DNA of 37,233 nucleotides from Candidatus Poseidoniales archaeon. GTDB taxonomy: Archaea > Thermoplasmatota > Poseidoniia > Poseidoniales > Thalassarchaeaceae. The DNA lies in assembly GCA_012959435.1 (NCBI GenBank), contig DUDF01000074.1, forward strand, positions 1 through 37,233, given 5' to 3'. Of the stretch, positions 28,429 through 37,032 are shown one piece after another. Both the position numbers and the translations under genes were made by a program. Below the pieces are notes generated by a model that was not told the origin of the DNA, searched no databases, and saw nothing but the letters and a program-made list of their open reading frames with translations. Positions within the stretch are counted from its first letter, which is position 1, and each line of letters begins with the position of its first letter.

Positions 28429-31400
28429 TCACCTGCGCCTTCGCGAAGTCACAGGACGCACATAACCCGATTCCTCGCTGCGACGGTCTCCGGTTGTCAG
28501 ATGTTTAGGTTTGGGTGGTGGGGCATGGTGATCCATACCGAGAACTCCTCCTTCGGTTTCAACAGTAGATACATCGTAGGAATCCTGTCTATCTTCCGCA
28601 TCTTCTTCAATTTCGGTTGGTTGGCGCATCACTAACCATCCTAGAATCAGTAGAACAACAAGTAGTGCACCTAGCATCACACCGCTACTCTCCGCTTTTG
28701 GAAGTAATGAGTCAAGGCTGAAATCAGCAAGAGAATCATCTTGCTCAGATGGATCTCTAACTCGAAGTGGGTACCCTTTCTCAGTACAAACTCCAATTCC
28801 GTTGCAGACCTTGAGTGCTACAAAGATTTCACCGGGTTCTGACCAATTTACAACAACATATCCTTGAGCGTTTTCCGCAACCCAGTCATTGGTGTTATCA
28901 CCATCAGCATCAACATCCAAACGGTCATCAATATCCCATTCAATCTGTAATGCCAACTGGCCAACAATTGATTCACTGATATCATGGTCATCATCTAATA
29001 TTCCATTCCCATCGCTGTCAAAGTATACATCATCATCATACCAAGCACTGAATCCTAGTGATCCATCATGGTCGATTGCCACACCTGAAAGTAAGTATTC
29101 ACCTTCGGAATAAATTGCTTCATCAAATAGGGCGGTGGTCAATATTTCTGGGGCACTCGCAACATACACCGTTCTAGTAGTCTGGTTCACATCACCAGTA
29201 CCAAACCCATCTCTTAGGGTGAGCGTCATTGTGTAAATCCCTGGGGTGGTGTAAGCATGCCAGACATTGGGCATGTTGACTAATGGGGAACCATCACCAA
29301 AGTCCCAGGTGTAATCAACAAGGCCGTTCCAGTTAGGGTGGCTTTCATCAATAGGGACATCCATTCCTTCGAATTGTGAATCCCCATCCCTACTACCACT
29401 TGAATTGAAACGAAGCCAAGTCCCAGGGGAAACGAATATATCTCCTGAATCAGTGAATGTGTGTCGCCAATTAAATAGGCTATCATCTTCACTTGGTACA
29501 TCTATGGGTCCACCAGTAGCAGGGTCTCTTGCTTCGTAGATGCTAACTTGTGGTATTGGTAGTGGGTTTTCAATTTCAATAATATACGCCTTTGGTAGTG
29601 AGGACAAACCGAGTTCATCAATTACAACTAATTCCACAACATGGGTACCAGGTGTTGAGAATAAGTGAACGATTGATGTCTGATTGGTAATGGTCGTATT
29701 ATCTTCGGATATTGTCCAGATTGTTGTCATATTCCCATTTTGTCCATCTGGGTCCCAGGAATGACTGACAAACATGTATGGCGTAGTTGTTTCACCGCTA
29801 TCTGGCCTGTCAAACAGTGCGACTGGTCGTTGATTATTGACTGTAACTTGGAGAATTGCGATAGTACTGTTTCCAGAGTTATCTGTAGCAATTATTGTGA
29901 CATTCTTTAACCCTGGAGTCAACCAAGCAGGTGTTGGGTTTTGGTCAGTTGAACCAGTCTGATCAAAAGTACTCAACTTAGTGACGTACCCTCCATCAAG
30001 ATTGACGGGGTCAGGGAAGAACCATTGCCAAGAAACGATGGTACCATCGTCATCAGTAAACATAGTAGGTAGCGGTAATGGGGTTAAGGTGTCAACATCA
30101 ATTGGTAAATCATAAATCAAACGCGGTACTCGATTAAGGATAAGAATATTTATTGTTTGATTTGTGGTAAATGTCCCATCATCCACAGTCAACACAAGTG
30201 TGTAAATGGTACCATTAGAAGAGCCATTAGACCAATCGTGTGATGCTTCAGTATAGCCAATACCACCTTCGTTAGTTCCGTCACCCCAGTCCCACTGGAA
30301 GTTAAGATATTCATTAGGGACATTATCATCAGTCATGTAGGCTTCAAACAATACTCGTTGGGTTGTGAGTAGAGTCAGGCCACCCATTACTTCTTGTCCA
30401 GCAACTGAAATTTTTACCATTGGCATAATTGTATCAGTGATATTCATTGACCAATTTTGTGGGGTGCTCTGTTTTCCACCGATATCTGTTACTTGTAGAG
30501 TGGTGTTGAAATCTCCTGTTTGGGTGTATGCATGTGAAGGTGTACGGAGCCAAGATTGACCACCGTCTCCAAAGTCCCAAAGGTATCCAGTAGGTGATGA
30601 ATTATGTGTGTAGGTTTGGTTATTTGCTGATAATCCCCAGATGTCATAACCGGCTCCATTAAATTGAATTGGCAACCATGTTTGAGATGTGTTTGATGAC
30701 AAGCTACCAGTGGCTACAGGTGCCATATTAGCAACTGTTGTTGGTAGGGTTAGAACTGCGCCATTAGGCACAGGGTTTCCAATCTGGTCATACAGTCTTG
30801 CATACAATTGCCAATCCCCATCCCAAGGTGGGGTAAACCACACTGAGCGGTTAGAAGCAGCGCCACCACCAACTCCTACGGGGATTGTGATGGTGTCGTG
30901 AAGTGTGTTGTTGTGGAATGCTTCAATTCTGATGTCAAGGTTTTCCCAAAACGCGGTTGAGTTAATTTCAAGATTCCACTCCAATGTATCGCTTGTAGAA
31001 TCTACATCGCGGTCATGTAGTCTCAGGAAATCTTGTCTAATTGTTGCTGGTTGTGAAATCAATGCCGCATAAACATCAACTGTTGCTATTGGATATTGAG
31101 TGCCTCCACCACCAGGCCAACCGCAGTTGGCCATTGCGTAATCACAATCGTCTACTAGGCTTTCATACCAAGTGAGCACATATACATCATCTGATACATT
31201 TCCAAATCCTGAAACTAAACCAGTAGCCATCCCACCATTGAATTCAAGGGGTACTGAAGTCCAAGTGCCTGTGGCCATTTCCCGATAAACTAGGCGACCT
31301 GCAAAGCCGATTTCTGAAGCTTGCACCATAACATTCAGTGGCGAACCAGTCCCTCCAGTGAACTTGTACGCTCTAACGCCCCAGCCTTCCAATGGGTCGC

Positions 31401-32568
31401 CTTGACTAGACCAAACACTACCCCAATTGCTATTTGAATCAGTAATCTGTAACTTACAGAATTGTGAATTCCCGCAATTTTGGTACATGTCAATATTATC
31501 CAATCCAAATGGATTTTGTGAGTCATCTAACAGAGTTCCTACTGTGAAATTAGCAAAAATTGAAGAAATTGTATTTCCAATATTACCTGGTGAGCCGGGG
31601 ATTGGATTGTTTGCGAGATTGACAATACCGGCACCACCTGTGGCAGTATCTGCTACTAAACTCTGGATTGCCGCACCACCACCAAGTTTTGAGGCAAGGT
31701 AAAGCATGAACAAGAATCCAGCACCATAGTCACCAGTTGACTGATTCCACCATCGAACAGATGTGTAGGAGTTTTGGGCCCATTCATTGGCATGTGCGAT
31801 AATCGTACTGGTAGCACCAAAGCAAAGGAATGCAGCCATATCTGCATTTCCTTCGTCAATCCATGCATACTCAAATGGGTCACGTGAATTGTGAAGCAAG
31901 TGCTCAAATTCGTGGGCAAGGATAGTTTCAGCCCAACTTAGATCGTTGACATCAACATATACTGCTTCTCGTTGTGAAGCAAGGCTTGGCGAAAAGTAGC
32001 CACCAATATTCCATGGCCCATCAATATTGTAGATGATAACTAGAACTTGGCAATTGTTGTCAACATCTGGTTCTGAGCCAAAGTATTGGGTGTCAGTTGG
32101 GTAGATTGTACTAGTCCAAGTCGATGCGTAATTATTCAAGACCGAACTTGAAACTGTTTGTCCCGCTTCAACCAAGAAGGCGGCAGTGGTAGTGGTTTTT
32201 TCAACCGTCACTGAAATCTGCCCACCGCTAGTCGGTACTGTCAATACTTGACCCTGAGTCATTGGTACACATGCTTTTGAAGTTGATTTCCCATTCTTGC
32301 CCTGTGCAAATGGTAACAATAAGTTGGGATAACCAGCATCTGCCCACGCCATTTTATGCAATCGAGTTGCAGAATAGAGGCTTTGATTCCCTTCTACCAT
32401 GATGTAGGGTTTACCATGTATCGCTACATCAAAATCTTCGATATTGCCGATAATTTCGCCAACTTCGTAGTTGTTTCCAGCCTCTGCTGCAGCAGTTGGA
32501 GCCATTGCTGGACCCAAAGTTGCGGCTATCATCAGAATTGTCAGAAACAGAGATGTTCGAATTTGCAT
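28429..32568 (-). CDS. Large secreted PKD-domain zinc metallopeptidase with membrane anchor
   Basis: The product is 1379 aa. A signal peptide (MQIRTSLFLTILMIAATLGP to about TAAA) is followed by a peptidase-like domain (about 35-480). Its zinc motif is HEFEH (219-223), with a third-ligand candidate Glu239 in WIDEGNADMA. The WxxEG after HExxH resembles gluzincin families such as M30/M6. About five PKD modules follow (about 620-1150), seen as WDFGDG / WDWGDG and '.HAY...G.Y...L.V.D..G' patterns. A further PKD-like module has a calcium-type DSDGNGILDDD. The C-terminus has one helix (about 1298-1318) and an Asp/Glu-rich tail with HHAPPPKPKH and a terminal SRRRR. It probably degrades proteins at the cell surface. 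GGTGG lies 7 bases before ATG 32568. The peptidase assignment rests on motif and spacing. Confidence 0.83.
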   Translation of the reverse strand: MQIRTSLFLTILMIAATLGPAMAPTAAAEAGNNYEVGEIIGNIEDFDVAIHGKPYIMVEGNQSLYSATRLHKMAWADAGYPNLLLPFAQGKNGKSTSKACVPMTQGQVLTVPTSGGQISVTVEKTTTTAAFLVEAGQTVSSSVLNNYASTWTSTIYPTDTQYFGSEPDVDNNCQVLVIIYNIDGPWNIGGYFSPSLASQREAVYVDVNDLSWAETILAHEFEHLLHNSRDPFEYAWIDEGNADMAAFLCFGATSTIIAHANEWAQNSYTSVRWWNQSTGDYGAGFLFMLYLASKLGGGAAIQSLVADTATGGAGIVNLANNPIPGSPGNIGNTISSIFANFTVGTLLDDSQNPFGLDNIDMYQNCGNSQFCKLQITDSNSNWGSVWSSQGDPLEGWGVRAYKFTGGTGSPLNVMVQASEIGFAGRLVYREMATGTWTSVPLEFNGGMATGLVSGFGNVSDDVYVLTWYESLVDDCDYAMANCGWPGGGGTQYPIATVDVYAALISQPATIRQDFLRLHDRDVDSTSDTLEWNLEINSTAFWENLDIRIEAFHNNTLHDTITIPVGVGGGAASNRSVWFTPPWDGDWQLYARLYDQIGNPVPNGAVLTLPTTVANMAPVATGSLSSNTSQTWLPIQFNGAGYDIWGLSANNQTYTHNSSPTGYLWDFGDGGQSWLRTPSHAYTQTGDFNTTLQVTDIGGKQSTPQNWSMNITDTIMPMVKISVAGQEVMGGLTLLTTQRVLFEAYMTDDNVPNEYLNFQWDWGDGTNEGGIGYTEASHDWSNGSSNGTIYTLVLTVDDGTFTTNQTINILILNRVPRLIYDLPIDVDTLTPLPLPTMFTDDDGTIVSWQWFFPDPVNLDGGYVTKLSTFDQTGSTDQNPTPAWLTPGLKNVTIIATDNSGNSTIAILQVTVNNQRPVALFDRPDSGETTTPYMFVSHSWDPDGQNGNMTTIWTISEDNTTITNQTSIVHLFSTPGTHVVELVVIDELGLSSLPKAYIIEIENPLPIPQVSIYEARDPATGGPIDVPSEDDSLFNWRHTFTDSGDIFVSPGTWLRFNSSGSRDGDSQFEGMDVPIDESHPNWNGLVDYTWDFGDGSPLVNMPNVWHAYTTPGIYTMTLTLRDGFGTGDVNQTTRTVYVASAPEILTTALFDEAIYSEGEYLLSGVAIDHDGSLGFSAWYDDDVYFDSDGNGILDDDHDISESIVGQLALQIEWDIDDRLDVDADGDNTNDWVAENAQGYVVVNWSEPGEIFVALKVCNGIGVCTEKGYPLRVRDPSEQDDSLADFSLDSLLPKAESSGVMLGALLVVLLILGWLVMRQPTEIEEDAEDRQDSYDVSTVETEGGVLGMDHHAPPPKPKHLTTGDRRSEESGYVRPVTSRRRR

Positions 32569-32623
32569 TACAAGACCACCATGAGCGAGGCTACGCTACT
32601 ATTCTGACGCTTGTCTATGGACC

Positions 32624-32632
32624 TATTTAATA
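32624..32632 (+). promoter_or_regulatory. TATA box between divergent metallopeptidase and glutaminyl cyclase genes
   Basis: TATTTAATA, nearly symmetrical, sits about 50 bases before the glutaminyl cyclase ATG. It would give a leader of about 25 bases containing the GAGGAGGT ribosome site (32661-32668). Because it is almost palindromic it might also serve the divergent metallopeptidase gene. Confidence 0.4.
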
Positions 32633-32677
32633 GCGCATGGAGCATGGTTCATACGGACAAGAGGAGGTAGTATTGTA

Positions 32678-33697
32678 ATGGCCAAACAATTTAGACTAAT
32701 TCGGGTCCTTTTCACAGTATTAATTGTGGCCATATTATCTCCATTTTTATCCTCATCTGAGGCAACAAATTCAGCAACATTAACTCAATATGAGATTGAG
32801 ATTATAAACACCGAAACACATGATGAAGAAGCCTTCACACAAGGCTTTCTTTTCTATCAAGGGAAACTCTACGAGAGCACGGGAATGTATGATGAATCTA
32901 CTCTAAGAGAAGTCAACTTGCAAGGAGATGTTCTGCGTTCTGTGAACCTAAGTAGTGAGGAGTTTGGTGAGGGTTTAGCAGTGCACAATAATACTCTAAT
33001 TCAACTTACTTGGAAGAGTGGTATAGCCTACATATGGGACCTTGAAACGTTGACACTAGTTGGTAATATGTCCTATCAAGACGAGGGTTGGGGAATTTGT
33101 TCCGACGGGGATAATTTGGTAATGAGCAATGGGACAAGTGATTTGACCATACGCAACCCTGATGATTTTTCTGTGATTGAAACGGTTTCAGTTACTTTCA
33201 ATGGCTCACCTTTAACGGAATTAAATGAATTAGAATGTGTTGGTGATTTAGTTTATGCAAATGTTTGGCATCGGGAATCAGTTTTCATAATCAATATGAC
33301 ATCCGGCAATGTAGTTGGCACAATAGATGCAAGTTTATTATTCCCTGAATCACCCCCTAGTGGGGTTCTCAATGGGATTGCATATGATTCAGGAAATGAC
33401 ACATTTTGGATAACCGGCAAAAATTGGCCTATTATGCACCAAGTTGTTTTCCAGCCAATTGTTGAAAATAATAGCGAAAATGGCAGTGGGGATGGTGTGG
33501 GGAATGAGGATTCAAATGGTAACACTCAGGGATTCGAACTCCCATCGTCAATTGAAGAATTAGCATTTATTTTATTTTCAGTATTTTTTGCTCTCTTGAC
33601 CTATATGCTGTGGGGTAATGGCTTTTTTTCACTAACTAAGAGCCGAGGGGTTGACAATCCCCCCGCGGCCACGATGTATCACGGGGAACAAGAATGA
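32678..33697 (+). CDS. Glutaminyl-peptide cyclotransferase (plant/bacterial-type glutaminyl cyclase), membrane-anchored
   Basis: Converts N-terminal Gln of proteins or peptides to pyroglutamate. It matches the five-bladed propeller family (PF05096 type) along its length: AFTQGFLFYQGKLYESTGMY, EFGEGLAV with the conserved Glu, LTWKSG, DEGWGICSDG, MSNGTSDL, LNELECV, YANVWHRES and LNGIAYDSGNDTFWITGKNWP. A signal sequence (residues about 8-28) exports it. After an Asn/Gly-rich linker a C-terminal helix (about 288-308) anchors it, so the enzyme works at the outer face. It is 339 aa from ATG 32678 with GAGGAGGT 9 bases upstream. The stop overlaps the next gene's start (ATGA). Confidence 0.92.
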   Translation: MAKQFRLIRVLFTVLIVAILSPFLSSSEATNSATLTQYEIEIINTETHDEEAFTQGFLFYQGKLYESTGMYDESTLREVNLQGDVLRSVNLSSEEFGEGLAVHNNTLIQLTWKSGIAYIWDLETLTLVGNMSYQDEGWGICSDGDNLVMSNGTSDLTIRNPDDFSVIETVSVTFNGSPLTELNELECVGDLVYANVWHRESVFIINMTSGNVVGTIDASLLFPESPPSGVLNGIAYDSGNDTFWITGKNWPIMHQVVFQPIVENNSENGSGDGVGNEDSNGNTQGFELPSSIEELAFILFSVFFALLTYMLWGNGFFSLTKSRGVDNPPAATMYHGEQE

Positions 33698-34650
33698 GCG
33701 ATGATAGAGAGCGCGAGGAGCGCCTCAAATCCCTACGCACTAGGGTTCGTGATGAACTTGTGGAGGGGGGCATCTTAGAAGTTGATGATGAGGTTGAATT
33801 GGACTTTGACGCTGATGAAGAAGTCACCACACTTTCCGATCGTATTGCAAGGCGTCGCCGTAGGATGAAAAGAGCAAGGGCTACTCGTCGCGAGCAAGCC
33901 CTTCTTGATGTTCAAGATGGAGGGGACCCTGCAGTTGTCAGATTACCTGCTGCCCTGAGAAATCGTTCTGATGAAAGCTGGGTGATGAATCTTGCAGTGT
34001 TATTGATTATTGTAGGCAGTGTTATCGGTGCTGCAAGTGGTGCTTTGCTAATTAGCGCGGACCCTAGAGATTTGGTATCAAGTTCCATGTTTTCTCGCAC
34101 TGATGACGCTGAAGTACACGGCTTAATCCTGAGTGAATTAGACAGTGTAAACAACACAGGTGGCGATGCTATCGAAGGTGTTGACATTGAATTGATACGA
34201 CTTTTAGGTGACCATTCGGAAGGTCGGACTGAGACAAATTCAGAGGGCCGCTTCACTATTTCTGGGGTGGCTAGAGAAGCGATGCTGCTGAGAGTGAGTA
34301 TGGACGGGTATGTTACTATTGAACGAACCCTCTCACCAGGAGAAATCCCTGATTTAACGCTCACATTAATTGAAGGTGAAGGTGTTGATTCAGTAGACTT
34401 GCGCCAACCAAGCAATCTTGCATCAGCAGTGCAATTATCAACTGCAATAGCAGTAATCACATTGATTTCAGCGGCGATTGGGATAGTAGGAGGATTTGAG
34501 GCACGTCGAGGCCTTAGGTATCGCAGAACCCAGTGGATATGCGGTATTGGTCTGTTTAGCCGCGGTGGAATTTTCTTTGGGCCGTTACTTATTCTACTTG
34601 GAATGGCATTACTCATGTTAACCAAGAGTCAGTTTGCTGATCAACAATAA
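33694..34650 (+). CDS. Membrane protein with extracellular carboxypeptidase-regulatory-like domain
   Basis: A 318-aa protein whose ATG overlaps the glutaminyl cyclase stop. The N-terminal about 90 residues are highly charged and cytoplasmic (acidic around 30-43, then ARRRRRMKRARATRR). Helix 1 lies at about 98-120. Residues about 138-226 form a small extracellular beta-sandwich resembling carboxypeptidase-regulatory-like domains: GDAIEGVDIELI, ETNSEGRFTISGV, LLRVSMDGYVTIERTL. Helices 2 and 3 lie at about 248-268 and 284-309. Such domains often bind partners or carbohydrate. No catalytic residues are seen. Coupling to glutaminyl cyclase suggests a shared surface process. A 237-aa open frame on the opposite strand is a shadow. 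Confidence 0.83.
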   Translation: MSDDREREERLKSLRTRVRDELVEGGILEVDDEVELDFDADEEVTTLSDRIARRRRRMKRARATRREQALLDVQDGGDPAVVRLPAALRNRSDESWVMNLAVLLIIVGSVIGAASGALLISADPRDLVSSSMFSRTDDAEVHGLILSELDSVNNTGGDAIEGVDIELIRLLGDHSEGRTETNSEGRFTISGVAREAMLLRVSMDGYVTIERTLSPGEIPDLTLTLIEGEGVDSVDLRQPSNLASAVQLSTAIAVITLISAAIGIVGGFEARRGLRYRRTQWICGIGLFSRGGIFFGPLLILLGMALLMLTKSQFADQQ

Positions 34651-34750
34651 TGATTTTTATTGTTGTACCCTTGTTAGTTCTTTCAAAGAACGCTCCGTTA
34701 TCACGCAAGTTTATTCATCACGGCGACTGTCATGGGGTGTAGGCGTTGCC

Positions 34751-36109
34751 ATGTATCTCATCACCATTGAAGGAGGCGATGGCAGTGGCAAGGGAATTGC
34801 CACAAAAATGCTTGAAGAGATTTTGTTAGAAGAGTTCACTTTTTCAGGCATTTGGGTGACAGGGGAACCCCGTCGAGACCACCCCTTAGGGAAACTTGCT
34901 GTGGATTCCGTACGTACAGGGGATGCTGGACCTGTAAAGGAGGCTAGTTTGTTTGCCGCTGATCGCCTTGACCACTCACACGCTTGGATTCTTCCTAGAC
35001 TCAATCAGGGTAAAGCAGTCATTTCAGAACGAAATGTTCATTCTTCTCTTGTCTATCAAGGAATCGTTGGAAAAATTGGCCTTTCTGAGGTCGCTCGTCT
35101 CAACAGTGCTGCATGTATTCCTGACCTTTGTTTGTGGGTGGATTGTGACCCAATCGTAGCACTTCATAGAATCACTCATGGTACTCTAAGAGAAGCAGTG
35201 TTGGATAAACAGGAATATTTTGAAACCAATGAATTACAACAGAAAATCAGGGTGGGATATGCGACTCTTCTTGGTGGTGAAGTGCCAATGCCAAAACCAT
35301 TCAACAAAGGAGTTGTAGTTGGGCCAATACTCAATGACGGAACCAAAGCAGACCTGCGCCTCAAGATACAGAAAGAGGTTCGAAAATTCTTACACCGGCA
35401 CCCAATTCCTCTCAACATTGAATCTGAAGATGTTGAACATGTAATGCTTGAAAAAGCGCTCAAAGGGGAGCGCGGACAAACAACACTCAAAGTACTGGAC
35501 ACGTCACCTAAACGTAGCAGTAAAAATTGGCTTCATGGGGAAAAACCGTGGCAGGTGATGAAACATGCTAATTCACTATACCAAGAAGCATACTGCGCAA
35601 TACCTGATGATCAAGCCAAAAATATACCAAAGTCTCCAATTAGTCACACGGTTATTTCAGTAATAGGGACCCTTTCACTTCTTCCTGGTGCTGAGGTAAG
35701 TAGCCTCAGGAAATGGTTCGGTCCAGTAAGGGTTGTCAGTTCTCGACATACCCACAGGATGCTGAAATTTTTCCATGAACAATCTGGTTGGGTTCGAACT
35801 CATAAGCCACTCAAAGGCAAGGATGCCGCACGCTCAGAACTACGGGCAGAATGGCAGGCTTTCGGTCGTTTGGGGTTGGTTATTTGGCCACTTAAGGAAG
35901 AGTTTGCAAAATGGCAGGATGAAAATCCAGAGGGGCAGTGGAGAAATTCATTGTCCGCAATTGTTGGAAAGAACCCCTCTGCTGAAATGGTGCAAACAAT
36001 GGAGAAGTGTGTTGCAAGATTAGAAGTTCTTGGTTCAGGTATGATGGATGTAGTGCCACCTTCGAATGTGGATGAATTCAGGAAGTGGTGGCGACAGGGA
36101 CCATCTTGA
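34751..36109 (+). CDS. tmk: Thymidylate kinase-like protein with about 230-aa C-terminal extension
   Basis: The N-terminal 215 residues are a thymidylate kinase: P-loop EGGDGSGKGIAT (7-18), VTGEP with the following RR, AADRLDHSHAWILPRL, ERNVHSSLVYQG (93-104; normally DRY.SS.AYQG) and LCLWVDCDP. It would phosphorylate dTMP to dTDP. Two family positions differ: the Walker A Thr is Gly (GKG-I-A-T) and the DRY Asp is Glu. Residues about 221-452 have no counterpart in ordinary 200-220-aa kinases. They are helical and basic (e.g. SSLRKWFGPVRVVSSRHTHRML, then EEFAKWQDE) and may include a winged-helix-like portion. ATG 34751 is chosen because the kinase fold begins there. The 39 upstream in-frame codons overlap the preceding gene and look non-coding. 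Confidence 0.88.
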   Translation: MYLITIEGGDGSGKGIATKMLEEILLEEFTFSGIWVTGEPRRDHPLGKLAVDSVRTGDAGPVKEASLFAADRLDHSHAWILPRLNQGKAVISERNVHSSLVYQGIVGKIGLSEVARLNSAACIPDLCLWVDCDPIVALHRITHGTLREAVLDKQEYFETNELQQKIRVGYATLLGGEVPMPKPFNKGVVVGPILNDGTKADLRLKIQKEVRKFLHRHPIPLNIESEDVEHVMLEKALKGERGQTTLKVLDTSPKRSSKNWLHGEKPWQVMKHANSLYQEAYCAIPDDQAKNIPKSPISHTVISVIGTLSLLPGAEVSSLRKWFGPVRVVSSRHTHRMLKFFHEQSGWVRTHKPLKGKDAARSELRAEWQAFGRLGLVIWPLKEEFAKWQDENPEGQWRNSLSAIVGKNPSAEMVQTMEKCVARLEVLGSGMMDVVPPSNVDEFRKWWRQGPS

Positions 36110-36117
36110 AGCTAGTT

Positions 36118-36975
36118 TCATTCTTCACTATCTTCGGCAGTTGTACCCACCTTGCTTTGAGTAGCAATTTCTGCTAATTTTTCATCGTCTGTTTCAATCG
36201 TTGGTACTAGACGCGCATTGGCTGGTAAGAGGACTCTCCCAGCGTCAAATTCAAACGGTTTTGGATTAGCAGCAAAAACTCCGGCGAATAATAACCCAAC
36301 TCCAATCCCCATCGGGAATCCGGTAATCAACCGCTTGAGATTTGTTGACTCATACTCGCTAATTGCTTGAATCCCCCCATCAAGTGCAGTAGGTAGTAAT
36401 AGCAATGCAATACCACCAAAGGCAAGTAAAAATCGTCTATCATTAAAGTAAAACGGCTCTACCTTTTCATCTGGTAAAATTGAGATTATTGAATCTCTAA
36501 CAGTCCAACGGTTGAGGCCTCGCTTGCGGAAAATCAATCCTCCAACAAAAATTCCGGCGAAAATTCCAATATCCCGCGTACAAACAGGCATTTGGTTCTC
36601 ATTTATTTCCCAAGATCGTTCGTGTTTTTGGTGACAATTGAGGTCACCAAACCCATATACAAAAGCACTGAATATATCCAATTCGCTCCATGCGAATTTA
36701 CCACCGTGTTGGGCTTGGTCGTGACCCATCTTAGCATTTTCAGAGTGGGGCTCGTTACCCCAATCACCCCAAGAAGAGTCTTTCCAAACATAATCTAGTG
36801 TGTTTGCCCTACCTGAGAGTTCTGGAATGCTCCCTGCTGGGAGAAGTGCTGGGACTAAGAATGCAGCAATCAGGTAGCCTAGTGAAATTCCAATTACCCA
36901 ATCGGAAATTTTTGTTTCGCGATTGCGGTCAGGAAGTCCATTCAGTCCAGCCATCGTAAATGTCTGAGTGAACAT
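36118..36975 (-). CDS. DUF2085 family membrane protein
   Basis: A 285-aa protein with about four or five hydrophobic segments (about 25-47, 136-150, 183-197, 216-236). The DUF2085 signature is clear: NCHQKHERSW with Cys114, MPVCTRDIGIFAG with Cys132, then LPTALDGGIQAI and ESTNLKRLITGFPMG. The function of the family is unknown; the Cys/His pair could bind a metal. A roughly 55-residue acidic/His-containing loop (about 55-110) separates the first helix from the CHQ motif. The C-terminal tail (about 240-285) is cytoplasmic-looking and acidic. The stop is 8 bases from the convergent tmk stop. ATG 36975 is used; Met8 is an alternative. Confidence 0.87.
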   Translation of the reverse strand: MFTQTFTMAGLNGLPDRNRETKISDWVIGISLGYLIAAFLVPALLPAGSIPELSGRANTLDYVWKDSSWGDWGNEPHSENAKMGHDQAQHGGKFAWSELDIFSAFVYGFGDLNCHQKHERSWEINENQMPVCTRDIGIFAGIFVGGLIFRKRGLNRWTVRDSIISILPDEKVEPFYFNDRRFLLAFGGIALLLLPTALDGGIQAISEYESTNLKRLITGFPMGIGVGLLFAGVFAANPKPFEFDAGRVLLPANARLVPTIETDDEKLAEIATQSKVGTTAEDSEE

Positions 36976-37032
36976 GCTTCATCATCCTTCTTACGCCGCA
37001 ACTCATAACACAAAGAAGCCTAAGCGATTTAC

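Noticed and set aside
33912-34625. A 237-aa minus-strand ORF opposite the membrane protein
   Set aside because: It is a shadow of a well-supported coding frame that has membrane helices, a domain and an operon overlap; the antisense product has no coherent domain.
34634-34750. In-frame upstream extension of the thymidylate kinase to 34634
   Set aside because: The 39 extra residues overlap the previous gene, have a non-protein-like composition and precede the universal N-terminal beta strand of the kinase.
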